Part shown: positions 7,722 through 16,331 of the stretch, piece after piece
Layout: each line of letters starts with the position of its first letter
Numbering within the stretch: the stretch's first letter is position 1
Assembly: GCF_030649675.1 (NCBI RefSeq)
Contig: NZ_JAUTDR010000004.1
Location: 183,548-247,547 of the forward strand
DNA from: Haliea sp. E1-2-M8
GTDB taxonomy: Bacteria; Pseudomonadota; Gammaproteobacteria; Pseudomonadales; Halieaceae
Length of the DNA stretch: 64,000 nt
Reading direction: 5' to 3'
The notes under the pieces: generated by a model
What the model saw: the letters and a program-made list of their open reading frames with translations, nothing else
Databases searched by the model: none
Told to the model about the DNA's origin: nothing
Made by a program: the position numbers and the translations under genes

Positions 7722-9785
7722 TCAGGACACCCGGGAAGGCTCGGGGTCAACTTGCAGCATCGCATCGTGTTCCCCCATGTTCCAGGGCAGGCTGGCGGGG
7801 GAGATATGCAGGAAATGCAGGTGCTTCTCGAACTGGTCGAGGATGTCGGTGATGATATCGTGCTGGTCAAAGCCGAACAGGTCGTAGGACTGCCCGCCCC
7901 GGCGCAGGAATACTTCAGCCCGGTAGTAGGTGTTGGCATTTTCCTGATCGCGCTCCATTTCCGGGAACGCATAATCAGGCAATGCATGCTCCAGCATCCG
8001 GATCTCGTAGACGAAGTCGACCTGGTCCTCCTTGATGATCTCCAGCCAGATACGGAAGGGTACTTCGTCTTCGTGCACCTCCGCCTGCCAGCCCTGCTTG
8101 TCCATTTCCCGCTGCACCCGGAACATGGCCTTGCGCACGGTGGTGGTGATGAATTCCCCCACCTGGGCCTCGTCGGGATGGCTCACCAGGCCGGCCAGGC
8201 GCCGCCGCCAGAGCCCTTTGCCGGAGGTGCCGGAGAAGCGGCTCTGAAGGTCCGTCTGCAGGCTGGCGTGGTGGTGGCCCTCAATGACCAGTGCCCGCCA
8301 CATGCCGAAGGCGGCCACAATCATGATCAGGGAAAAGGGCAGCGCGCTGGCGATGGTCATGGTCTGCAGGGCGCTGAGGCCGCCCGCCAGCAGCAGCGCG
8401 GCGGCTACTGCCCCTTCCGAGGCAGCCCAGAAAATCCGCTGCCAGGCCGGGGTAATCGGCACGCCACCGGATGCCAGCGAGTCGATCACCAGCGAGCCAG
8501 AGTCCGAAGAGGTGACAAAGAACGTGACGATCAGGATCACGGTAACGAAGGATACGACTGATGACAGCGGCAGCATTTCATAGAGTTTGAACAGGGCTAC
8601 GGCGTGGTCTGCCTGGACGTCGGCGATCAGCGTGCTGTAACCCTCGTTCATGATCAGGTTCAGGGCGGTGTCGCCAAAAATCGAAAACCAGAGGAAGGTG
8701 AATATGGTTGGCACCAGCATCACCCCGACCACAAACTGGCGGATGGTGCGGCCGCGGCTGATTTTGGCGATAAACAGCCCAACGAAAGGCGCCCAGGCAA
8801 TGGTCCAGCCAAAGATGAACAGGGTCCAGTTGCCGATCCAGTCGCTGCGCGAGTAGGCCTGCAGGTTGAAGGTGCGCTCGACAATGTGGTTGAGGTAGCT
8901 GCCGGTGTTCTGCAGGAAGCTCTCGAGGATGTGGATGGTGGGCCCGACGGCGAACACGAACAGCATCAGGGAAACCGCCAGCACCATGTTGAGCACGGAC
9001 AGGCGCTTGATGCCCTTGTCCAGGCCCGCAACCACGGAGACGATGGCGAGACAGGTGATCACAACGATGGCGATGATCTGCACGGTAACGCTGACCGGAA
9101 TACCGGGCCACAGGTAATTCATACCGGCGTTGATCTGGGCCACCGACAGCCCCAGGGTGGTGGCGATCCCGAACATGGTGCCAAGAATGGCAAACACGTC
9201 GACCGCGTGGCCGATGGGGCCGTAGATTCTGTCACCGATCAGCGGGTACAGCGCCGAGCGGATGGACAGCGGCAAGCCGTGGCGAAAGGCGAAGTAGGCC
9301 AGCACCAGCCCGACCAGGCCATAGATGGCCCAGATGTGGAAGCCCCAGTGGAAAAAGGCAATCTGCATCGCCTGCTTGGCCGCGTCGACGGTTTCCCCCG
9401 CCCCGGCCGGCGGAGTCGCGTAGTGCAGCACCGGCTCCGCCACGCCAAAAAACAGCAGCGCAATGCCGTAGCCGGCGGAAAACAGCATCGCAAACCAGGC
9501 CGGGAAGCTGTATTGCGGATCGGCGTGGTCCGGGCCGAGCTTGATATGGCCCCAACTGGTGAAGGCTACGGCGACAATAAATACCAGAAAAAAGGCCACC
9601 GACAGCATGTAGAACCAGCCGAAGGTCGAGGTGATATAGGCGAGGGTTGAGCTGAACACTTCCCCGGCCAGTTCCGGATTACTGATGGTGCCGATCACCA
9701 GTAGCAGAATCACGACGACCGCGGGAACGAACACCGGAATCAGAATGGTGGAGGTCGATTCGGCGGCAGTTTTCGCCTGGCTCAT
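7722..9785 (-). CDS. BCCT-family choline/betaine/carnitine transporter (BetT-like, long C-terminal tail)
   Basis: The protein has 687 residues from ATG 9785, with GAGGAAA upstream. It has twelve predicted membrane segments and BCCT hallmarks: FTSWGHIKLG near the start, FFHWGFHIWAIYGLVGL, GIATTLGLSVAQINAGM, and the signature FGWTIAWAPFVGLFIAKISRGRTIR split over a core helix, with Trp residues forming the aromatic box. About 150 cytoplasmic residues follow the last helix, as in osmotically regulated BetT. It takes up a quaternary amine using an ion gradient. It heads a three-gene operon with a porin and a periplasmic binding protein. BCCT carriers normally need neither, so the grouping is notable. 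Confidence 0.92.
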   Translation of the reverse strand: MSQAKTAAESTSTILIPVFVPAVVVILLLVIGTISNPELAGEVFSSTLAYITSTFGWFYMLSVAFFLVFIVAVAFTSWGHIKLGPDHADPQYSFPAWFAMLFSAGYGIALLFFGVAEPVLHYATPPAGAGETVDAAKQAMQIAFFHWGFHIWAIYGLVGLVLAYFAFRHGLPLSIRSALYPLIGDRIYGPIGHAVDVFAILGTMFGIATTLGLSVAQINAGMNYLWPGIPVSVTVQIIAIVVITCLAIVSVVAGLDKGIKRLSVLNMVLAVSLMLFVFAVGPTIHILESFLQNTGSYLNHIVERTFNLQAYSRSDWIGNWTLFIFGWTIAWAPFVGLFIAKISRGRTIRQFVVGVMLVPTIFTFLWFSIFGDTALNLIMNEGYSTLIADVQADHAVALFKLYEMLPLSSVVSFVTVILIVTFFVTSSDSGSLVIDSLASGGVPITPAWQRIFWAASEGAVAAALLLAGGLSALQTMTIASALPFSLIMIVAAFGMWRALVIEGHHHASLQTDLQSRFSGTSGKGLWRRRLAGLVSHPDEAQVGEFITTTVRKAMFRVQREMDKQGWQAEVHEDEVPFRIWLEIIKEDQVDFVYEIRMLEHALPDYAFPEMERDQENANTYYRAEVFLRRGGQSYDLFGFDQHDIITDILDQFEKHLHFLHISPASLPWNMGEHDAMLQVDPEPSRVS

Positions 9786-9885
9786 GGATGGGTTTCCTCG
9801 ATCCGGGGCATGATTAGGCGGTCCTCAGACCGGTCCCACTAGCGCTTAAGAGTACCAGACGCCGCCTTTGAGGAGTAGGGTGGGG

Positions 9886-10012
9886 CCGCGCTCCCACACC
9901 TCCTGACTTGTAGGAGCCCGCTCCGCGGGCGATCGCGCGGGGACCGCGCTCCCACACCTCCTGACTTGTAGGAGCCCGCTCCGCGGGCGATCGCGCGGGG
10001 ACCGCGCTCCTA
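9886..10012. repeat. Tandem 58-bp repeat containing a REP-like palindrome
   Basis: Two full 58-bp units (9886-9943 and 9944-10001) and the first 11 bases of a third (10002-10012) stand head to tail between the divergent BCCT and MDR genes. Each unit carries GCCCGCTCCGCGGGC, a palindrome, preceded by GTAGGA. The same core recurs as a large inverted repeat at 39383-39431, so this is a dispersed REP-type sequence of this genome. The rest of the 9786-10101 gap shows no gene. Confidence 0.9.
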
Positions 10013-10101
10013 CTGTTGGTGCTGTGTCGGCAACACTGGTTCTGCTATTGTTGCTGACTTGCGCAACACCGTCATCCATCGCCTGCATCACCGGAGCCGC
10101 C

Positions 10102-11112
10102 ATGAGTGCCCTACAGAACCGCCAGTTTCTTCTCAAAGCCCGGCCCGAAGGCCGCATCGAACGCAGCCATTTTGATTTTGTCGACGCAACGATACCGGAA
10201 CCCGGCCCGGGCCAGGCGCTGGTGCGCGTGCTCTATCTCAGCCTGGATCCCACCAATCGGATCTGGATGAGCGACATGGACCAGTACATGCCGCCGGTGG
10301 CCATTGGCGAAGTCATGCGCGGTGGCGGTATCGGCGTAGTCGTGAAGTCCAGTTCCTCGCTTTACCAGCCCGGCGACCACGTCCTTGGGCTGACCGGCTG
10401 GCAGGACTACTGTCTTGCGGACGAGGGCGCCAACGCCATGTCGGTGCTGCCGGCGGACCTGCCGATCCCCCTGTCCACGATGCTCGGTGCCTGCGGCATG
10501 ACCGGGGTTACCGCCTATTTTGGCCTGCTTGAGCTGGGCCGGCCGCAGTCCGGGGAAACGGTGCTGGTATCGGCGGCGGCGGGCGCAGTCGGTTCTGTGG
10601 TGGGCCAGATCGCCAAAATTCAGGGCTGCCGGGTGGTGGGGATTGCCGGTGGCACCGGGAAGTGCCGTCACATTGTCGAGGACCTGGGCTTCGATGCGGC
10701 GGTGGACTACAAGGCCCCCGACTGGCGTCAGCAGCTTGCAGCGGCGACGCCGGACGGCATCGATGTCAATTTCGAGAACGTCGGTGGCGAAATCATGGAA
10801 GCAGTGATGGGGCGGATGAACCTGTTCGGGCGCATGCCCCTGTGCGGGATGATTTCCGGCTACAACAGTGGCGAACCCATGCGCGCGGATTTCGCGCCCA
10901 TCCTGATGCGCCGGATCGCAGTGCGCGGCTTTATTGTCTCCGATTTCATGGACCGCTTCACTGAGGCCACCACGCAGTTGGCGACCTGGTACCTCGAGGG
11001 CAAGCTGAAGCACGAGGAGACCGTGATCGAGGGCCTCGAATCCGCGCCCGAGGCGGTGAACCTCTTGTTCGACGGCGGCAACGTCGGCAAGCTGGTGGTG
11101 AAGGTCAGCTAG
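10102..11112 (+). CDS. NADP-dependent zinc-independent oxidoreductase of the MDR superfamily (CurA/PTGR-like)
   Basis: The protein has 336 residues from ATG 10102, with CCGGAG upstream; the frame is open to 10024 but without a start signal. The opening NRQFLLKARPEGRI and the LYLSLDPTNRIWMSD segment match the prostaglandin reductase/curcumin reductase branch. MLGACGMTGVTAYFGLLELG and VLVSAAAGAVGSVVGQIAKIQG form the nucleotide-binding Rossmann fold. No zinc ligands are present. It probably reduces alpha,beta-unsaturated carbonyls with NADPH in the cytoplasm. It is a single gene. Its end is 17 bases from the convergent GDPD lipoprotein gene. Confidence 0.9.
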   Translation: MSALQNRQFLLKARPEGRIERSHFDFVDATIPEPGPGQALVRVLYLSLDPTNRIWMSDMDQYMPPVAIGEVMRGGGIGVVVKSSSSLYQPGDHVLGLTGWQDYCLADEGANAMSVLPADLPIPLSTMLGACGMTGVTAYFGLLELGRPQSGETVLVSAAAGAVGSVVGQIAKIQGCRVVGIAGGTGKCRHIVEDLGFDAAVDYKAPDWRQQLAAATPDGIDVNFENVGGEIMEAVMGRMNLFGRMPLCGMISGYNSGEPMRADFAPILMRRIAVRGFIVSDFMDRFTEATTQLATWYLEGKLKHEETVIEGLESAPEAVNLLFDGGNVGKLVVKVS

Positions 11113-11128
11113 CTCCCGATATTAGTCT

Positions 11129-12514
11129 TTAGTCACAGCTGCGCTGTTCCGGCGGTGTGTCCAGCAGGGACTGCAGGAGCACCGGCCGGTCGGTCATGAT
11201 GGCATCGACGCCCAGCGCCATGAGCCGCAGCATTTCCTCGCAGTCATTGATGGTCCACACCTGCACCGCCAGGTTGGCGTTGTGGGAGTCGGTAATGAAA
11301 TCCTTCGTGACCACCTCGAGGAAAAAATCTTCCGGGAGCTGGCCGTCGCCGGTGATCTGGCTGGTATCGGGGGGCACCTGGAAGGCGACGTGTTCCGGCA
11401 CCGGTGGAATGGTGCCGTCACCGAGCGCGGCCAGGACCAGATTGGTGCCCTGACCCAGCGGTACCGAGGTGGGAATACACGGCGCCGCGGCCTTGAAAGC
11501 AGTGGCGGCTTCGTCGACAAAGGAGGCGGCGATAACGTCGTCGATGCGGCCATAACGCAACAGGGCTCCGGCGATCTGCTGTTCGTAATCGCCCTCCCCG
11601 TCCAGGTCCGGTTTCAGCTCCACGTTGAGCCGCTCGGCGGCAAAGCGCTGCAGGGCCTCCTCCAGGGTTGGGATGCGGAAGTCCTCCGGGCTGTAGCCGG
11701 GGGGTGGCGGCCGTTCGCCGGTGGCGATGCCGCGGAACACGTAGTCCTCCTCCGGCCGGTCGCGGGGAGTGCCGACCCCGGGTACAAACCAGTAGGCGGC
11801 ATCCAGTTGCCGCAGTTCCGCCAGGGTCAGGTCCACTACCCGGCCGCTGCCGTTGGTGGTGCGGTCCACCGTGAGGTCGTGCAGGATGACCAGCTCATTG
11901 TCCAGGGTCTGGTAGACATCCATCTCCAGGACATCGGCACCCACCAGCGCTACCTCGGCATAGGCATAGAGGGTATTTTCCGGGAAGTCGATAACGCCGC
12001 CGCGGTGGGCGTAATTGAGCGGGTCGGCGCCGAATACCCGCCAGGGATTGGGCTCCTTGGCGAAGGGTGCATCACACACGGCATCGTCGTTGGCGATGGT
12101 GCCCACCGCTGCCGTGCCGGTGGGCACGGCATTGCCGTCGACCTCATAGTTGAGGCGCAGGGTCTTGGCGGGCTCATCCTCCGCGTTGCCGAAGACCTCA
12201 ACCGTAATCTCCGCAGCCAGCGCGCCCGGGGGAATGGTCACTTCGCCCTCGGCGGGCAGGAAATCCACATCCCCCACGGCGCTTTCGGTTTCGGTGCTGT
12301 AGCGAATCAGCACCGGTTCCGGCTGCGGCTCGGTCATGCTGGCGCGAAAACGCAGCTGTGCCATTTCTCCCGGGGCGCCTTCCGGCACCGCGGTTGGCGC
12401 AATGGTCAGGGAAGAAGGGGCAACCGGCGCCCGCGGAGGCTGATCGCGCCCGTCGCTGCAGCCCGCGAGCAGCGAGGCCATTAACAGGACAGGTGGCAAG
12501 AGAGACTGGCGCAC
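11129..12514 (-). CDS. Lipoprotein with Calx-beta-like and glycerophosphodiester phosphodiesterase domains
   Basis: The protein has 461 residues from GTG 12514, with AGGAGA eight bases upstream; a longer frame from 12535 has no ribosome site. MASLLAGC is a lipobox, so the protein should be lipid-anchored. Residues 35-135 show the Calx-beta pattern (ESAVGDVDFLPAEGEVTIPPG then ending TIANDD). The GDPD TIM barrel follows: AHRGGVIDFPENTLYAY, EMDVYQTLDNELVILHD, RLNVELKPD, and QVWTINDCEEMLRLMALGVD near the end. His-Arg of HRG, ENT, EMD and HD are the catalytic and metal ligands of the family. It hydrolyses glycerophosphodiesters to glycerol-3-phosphate plus alcohol at the cell surface or in the periplasm. 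The pairing with a Calx-beta domain is uncommon. Confidence 0.88.
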   Translation of the reverse strand: MRQSLLPPVLLMASLLAGCSDGRDQPPRAPVAPSSLTIAPTAVPEGAPGEMAQLRFRASMTEPQPEPVLIRYSTETESAVGDVDFLPAEGEVTIPPGALAAEITVEVFGNAEDEPAKTLRLNYEVDGNAVPTGTAAVGTIANDDAVCDAPFAKEPNPWRVFGADPLNYAHRGGVIDFPENTLYAYAEVALVGADVLEMDVYQTLDNELVILHDLTVDRTTNGSGRVVDLTLAELRQLDAAYWFVPGVGTPRDRPEEDYVFRGIATGERPPPPGYSPEDFRIPTLEEALQRFAAERLNVELKPDLDGEGDYEQQIAGALLRYGRIDDVIAASFVDEAATAFKAAAPCIPTSVPLGQGTNLVLAALGDGTIPPVPEHVAFQVPPDTSQITGDGQLPEDFFLEVVTKDFITDSHNANLAVQVWTINDCEEMLRLMALGVDAIMTDRPVLLQSLLDTPPEQRSCD

Positions 12515-12588
12515 GGGAGATTCTCCTGAAGGCATGGTCGAAGGCTACGCGTCTCATGACCGCCGCCAGCGCTGGCGGCGGCCCTGGT

Positions 12589-13542
12589 TTAGCGGATGGC
12601 GACCGGATTGATGATTGCCTGCACCGCGCCCACAAAGCGGGGCTGGCCGAGGACGAACAGGAATTCAGTCGCCGCGTCCGCAGCCAACTCCCGGGTGTCC
12701 ATGTTCTCGAGGATATATACCCCATTGCGCGCCAGCAGCTCCTGGTGGACCGGAAACACTTCATCGGGCTGTTCCCCCGGCATCGCGTCCAGGCCCCAGG
12801 TGTCCGCGCCGACCGCCACCACTCCCAATTCCGCCAGGTAGCGTGCGCCCTCCCGGCTCAGGCCCGGCTCGCCGGCCATGAAGCGAGCCGGATCAGTATC
12901 CGCGACGGCGAGCCAGCCGGTGTGCAACAGGACCACATCCCCCTGCTCAATGCTGACTTTCTGGGCTGCCGCCGCGGCCTTGATGTCCGCACTGCCGAAG
13001 ACGGTGCCTGCATCCAGGACCTCGTGCCCCAGATGGCTGGCCATATTGATCAGCACCCCGCGGGTGACGATCGGCGGCAGGGTGTCGATACCGAAACTGG
13101 TAAGCCCGGTTACCGTCACGAACTCGCTGGCATGCTTGCCATTGTAGTAGCGGTGATTGATGCCCAGGTGGCCGAGGCCGTCTATCTGGCTGCCGATCCC
13201 CATCCAGGTCTGCAGCAGGTCATCATTGGAGGTGAGCTGATTGGCGGCCAGTGGCGCACCAACGCCATCGTCCAGCTGCAGCACGGTGAGAGCGTAGCTG
13301 CGGGGCCCATAGGCGGGCGACTCGGGGCCGGTCTTCACCCCCAGGGCGTAGGTTTTGCCGGTCTTCACCAGACTGGCGGCCTGCAGCACCTTCTCCGGCG
13401 ACAGATAATTGATCGCGCCCAGAGTGTCGTCCGCACCGTGGCGCGAGGGGTACCAGCTGTCGTCTTCATCGGCACCTGACACAGGCAGCGCGGTCAGCAG
13501 CAGGAACAGCAGGGTGAGACAGGTCATTCGCAGTGAAGTCAT
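12589..13542 (-). CDS. Secreted cyclase-family (kynurenine formamidase-like) metal hydrolase
   Basis: The protein has 317 residues. The start MTSLRMTCLTLLFLLLTALPVSGA is a signal peptide. PF04199 features follow: WYPSRHGADDTLGAINYLSPE, SQIDGLGHLGIN (metal-binding Asp/His, a variant of the usual HxGTHxD), TRGVLINMA, GDVVLLHTGW, PGLSREGARYLAELGVVAVGADTWGLD, and an HQELLARNGVYILENMD ending. The family hydrolyses amides or lactones with a divalent metal. It is a single gene and the substrate is unknown. ATG 13527 is an alternative start that would shorten the signal peptide slightly. Confidence 0.85.
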   Translation of the reverse strand: MTSLRMTCLTLLFLLLTALPVSGADEDDSWYPSRHGADDTLGAINYLSPEKVLQAASLVKTGKTYALGVKTGPESPAYGPRSYALTVLQLDDGVGAPLAANQLTSNDDLLQTWMGIGSQIDGLGHLGINHRYYNGKHASEFVTVTGLTSFGIDTLPPIVTRGVLINMASHLGHEVLDAGTVFGSADIKAAAAAQKVSIEQGDVVLLHTGWLAVADTDPARFMAGEPGLSREGARYLAELGVVAVGADTWGLDAMPGEQPDEVFPVHQELLARNGVYILENMDTRELAADAATEFLFVLGQPRFVGAVQAIINPVAIR

Positions 13543-13640
13543 GGCATGGGTCCCGGGGTGTTTTTATTCGTTTCCGGCCACTGGTTGCCGGCATGTCCTG
13601 AACAGCATAGAGCAAATCAATAGCCGCCGGGCAATGGAGC

Positions 13641-14357
13641 TCAGATATCGGCGTTGTGATAAACGTTCTGCACGTCGTCCAGGTAGTTGAGCATGTCCAG
13701 CAACTTTTCCATGACCTGGGCGTCGTCCTCTTCCAGAGTCACTGATGCCTGGGGCACGAACTGCACTTCATCCACCTCGAACTCGATCTCGCCGAAGGCG
13801 TCCAACAGTGCCTGGCGGGCCTTGAAGTGTTCGGTATGCGGCACGAAGGCGTTGATATTGCCACCCTCGCTTTCAATATCGGTCACGTCGACGTCTGCTT
13901 CCATCAGGGCTTCCAGCGCGGCGTCTTCATCGTCACCGGCAAACACCAGGATAGCGCTGTGATCGAACAGGTGGCTGACGCTGCCGGGCGTGCCCAGCTT
14001 GCACTTGGTCTTGGTGAAGCAGTGGCGGACATCGCCGAAGGTGCGGTTGGGGTTGTCAGTCAGGCACTCGACGATGACCATGCTGCCGCCGGGGCCAAAG
14101 CCTTCGTAGCGGGCCAGGGCGAAATCTTCACCGCCGCCACCCGTGGCCTTGTCGATGGCTTTCTCGATCACGTGGGCCGGCACCTGGTCCTTGCGCGCGC
14201 GTTCCAGCAGGCTGCGCAGGGCCAGGTTGGCGTCCGGGTCGGTGCCGCCGCTCTTGCCGGTGACATAGATTTCCCGTGCGTACCTGCTGTACACCCTGGC
14301 CTTGGCATCAGAGGTCTTGGCGATGGATTCCTTGCGGTTCTGGTAGGCGCGGCCCAT
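13641..14357 (-). CDS. YebC/PmpR-family regulator (YebC2 type)
   Basis: The protein has 238 residues from ATG 14357. It opens MGRAYQNRKESIAKTSDAKA, the short YebC2/TACO1-like N-terminus, in contrast to the MAGHSKW start of classical YebC. Conserved stretches are KSGGTDPDANLALRSLLERA, VPAHVIEKAIDKATG, YEGFGPGGSMVIVECLTDN, and the end DDVQNVYHNADI. YebC proteins are cytoplasmic; recent work ties them to ribosomes stalled on proline stretches, older work to transcription control. The gene stands alone. The in-frame extension to 14423 lacks a start signal. Confidence 0.9.
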   Translation of the reverse strand: MGRAYQNRKESIAKTSDAKARVYSRYAREIYVTGKSGGTDPDANLALRSLLERARKDQVPAHVIEKAIDKATGGGGEDFALARYEGFGPGGSMVIVECLTDNPNRTFGDVRHCFTKTKCKLGTPGSVSHLFDHSAILVFAGDDEDAALEALMEADVDVTDIESEGGNINAFVPHTEHFKARQALLDAFGEIEFEVDEVQFVPQASVTLEEDDAQVMEKLLDMLNYLDDVQNVYHNADI

Positions 14358-14560
14358 GAGAGTTTCCAAATAGCAAATCAGCCGGGCATTATAGGTCTCT
14401 CCCCCGGGGGGCTGACAAGTCATCGGTCAACCCCGGTGCGCGGCTAAACCGGCTGCAGCGTTGCCGCAAGAGGGCAGTGGCGGGGTATGGTATCGTTGGT
14501 CGGCGGGGCATCACGGAAAAACCGGGGTGCCCGACTCAAGCGTTCAGCAGGGAGTTAACC

Positions 14561-15343
14561 ATGTCCACACGAGCAGGAAAACGTTTTGCCGCCCTGATGG
14601 TCGGGGTGGTTACCCTTGGCTTCGCGGTGCTGGCACCCTGGGCGACAGCCGAGGAGGCCGTTGCGACCACCGGCTTGAAGGTGCTGGTGCGGGCGGACGA
14701 TGCCAAGTTCATCGGCAGCGGCGTTGGCGGCCTGAACATCATCGTCCGCGATGCGGCGACCGGGGAATTGCTGGCCGAGGGCGCCATCACCGGCCCCACC
14801 GGGGACACCGAGGCGCTGATGCAGACGCCCCAGGTCCGCGGCCGCGTCGCCACCCTGGGCGATCCCGCCAGCTTTCAGGCGGAGCTGGGCCTGGCGCGGC
14901 CCACCCGGGTCGAGGTAAGCGTCACTGGCCCCCTGGCGGTTGCCCAGAGCATCCAGTCCACGTCCGCCACCCTGTGGTTGATCCCGGGGCAGGACCGGAT
15001 CGAACAACCGGTGATCCTGCATCTCCCCGGGCTGGTGACCGAGCTACTGAAATACACCCTGGAAGACGGTCAGCTGGCACTCACGGCCAGTGTCACCATG
15101 ATCTGTGGTTGCCCCATCACCGCAGAGGGCCTGTGGCCAGCCGCTGATTTCCGCGCGGCGGTACAGCTTTACCGCCAGGGCGAGCTGGTCGCGGAGGCGC
15201 CGCTGGGTTTCACCGGCACCGACAACGAGTTCGCCGGAAAGCTGGATCTGCCCGGCGCGGGTGCTGTCGACATGGTCGTCCACGCCTACCAGATCAGCAC
15301 CGGCAACGCGGGCGTTTACGAGCGCTCGCTGCGTATTGAATAG
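14561..15343 (+). CDS. Exported protein of unknown function
   Basis: The protein has 260 residues from ATG 14561, with GGAG six bases upstream. The start MSTRAGKRFAALMVGVVTLGF, ending AT-AEE, is a signal peptide. The mature part has two similar beta-rich halves. Residues about 35-130 hold a carboxypeptidase-regulatory-like pattern (GGLNIIVRDAATGELLAEG) and the C-terminal half repeats an extracellular-protein style (VQLYRQGELVAEAPLGFTG, YERSLRIE). Two cysteines lie close together in MICGCPITAEG. It precedes yghU by 34 bases and may be cotranscribed. No catalytic motif or named family is recognised. Confidence 0.72.
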   Translation: MSTRAGKRFAALMVGVVTLGFAVLAPWATAEEAVATTGLKVLVRADDAKFIGSGVGGLNIIVRDAATGELLAEGAITGPTGDTEALMQTPQVRGRVATLGDPASFQAELGLARPTRVEVSVTGPLAVAQSIQSTSATLWLIPGQDRIEQPVILHLPGLVTELLKYTLEDGQLALTASVTMICGCPITAEGLWPAADFRAAVQLYRQGELVAEAPLGFTGTDNEFAGKLDLPGAGAVDMVVHAYQISTGNAGVYERSLRIE

Positions 15344-15377
15344 CCCACTATGTATTGAGCAAGGAGTCCGGCAGGTT

Positions 15378-16229
15378 ATGAATGACAGCACCGATAACAG
15401 CTACACCCCGCCCCGCGTGTGGGCAGCAGACACGGAAACCGGCGGCCGCTTCGCCAGTATCAATCGTCCGGTGGCGGGGCCGACCCATGACAAGGTGCTG
15501 CCGGTGGGCAAGCACCCGCTGCAGCTTTACTCCCTGGCCACGCCCAATGGAGTCAAGGTCACCGTGCTGCTGGAAGAGCTGTTGGCCCTGGGGATAAGTG
15601 ATGCTGAATACGACGCCTGGCCCATCAATATCCTGGAGGGTGAACAGTTCGGCTCCGGCTTCGTCGCCATCAACCCCAATTCCAAGATCCCGGCACTGCT
15701 TGACCACAGCACCTCGCCGCCGACTCGCCTGTTCGAGTCCGGCGCGATCCTGGTGTACCTGGCGGAGAAATTCTCGACTTTCCTGCCGACTGCTGCGCCC
15801 GCGCGCGCCGAGTGCCTGTCCTGGCTGTTCTGGCAGATGGGCAGCGCGCCCTTCCTGGGTGGAGGCTTCGGTCACTTTTATGCCTACGCGCCGGAAAAAT
15901 GGGAATACCCGATCAATCGCTTCACCATGGAGGTCAAGCGCCAGCTCGATGTCCTGGACCGCAACCTGGCGGAGCGGACGTATCTGTGCGGCGACCACTA
16001 TACTATCGCCGACATGGCAGTCTGGCCCTGGTATGGCGGACTGGTGCTGGATACCTTGTACGATGCCCAGGAGTTCCTCGACGTCGGTTCCTACCAGCAC
16101 CTGAACCGCTGGGCGCGGGAAATCCAGGCCCGCCCCGCCGTGCAGCGTGGGCGCCGGGTCAACCGCATCTGGGGGCCGGAAGAAGAACAGCTGCCGGAAC
16201 GGCACGCGGCCAGCGATTTCGATGGTTAG
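15378..16229 (+). CDS. yghU: Glutathione-dependent disulfide-bond oxidoreductase YghU
   Basis: The protein has 283 residues and is close to E. coli YghU along its whole length: INRPVAGPTHDKVLPVGKHP, LQLYSLATPNGVKVTVLLEE, ALGISDAEYDAWPINI, NPNSKIPALLDH, LFWQMGSAPFLGGGFGHFY, and the end ERHAASDF. It is a Nu-class GST-fold protein that binds two glutathiones and acts as a disulfide reductase. TPNG at the N-terminal fold and the ESGAILVYLAEK glutathione-site segment are intact. It is cytoplasmic. It lies 34 bases after the exported protein; the ribosome site is weak (GCAGG). Confidence 0.95.
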   Translation: MNDSTDNSYTPPRVWAADTETGGRFASINRPVAGPTHDKVLPVGKHPLQLYSLATPNGVKVTVLLEELLALGISDAEYDAWPINILEGEQFGSGFVAINPNSKIPALLDHSTSPPTRLFESGAILVYLAEKFSTFLPTAAPARAECLSWLFWQMGSAPFLGGGFGHFYAYAPEKWEYPINRFTMEVKRQLDVLDRNLAERTYLCGDHYTIADMAVWPWYGGLVLDTLYDAQEFLDVGSYQHLNRWAREIQARPAVQRGRRVNRIWGPEEEQLPERHAASDFDG

Positions 16230-16331
16230 ATTGCCGGGGTAATCCGCCGGGGTGCTTGATGCAGGCCAACGTCCAGTTCTGGCAGTAGGTTAAAATGCAA
16301 ACAAGTAGCAAAGCTTAATCAAAATGGAGAA

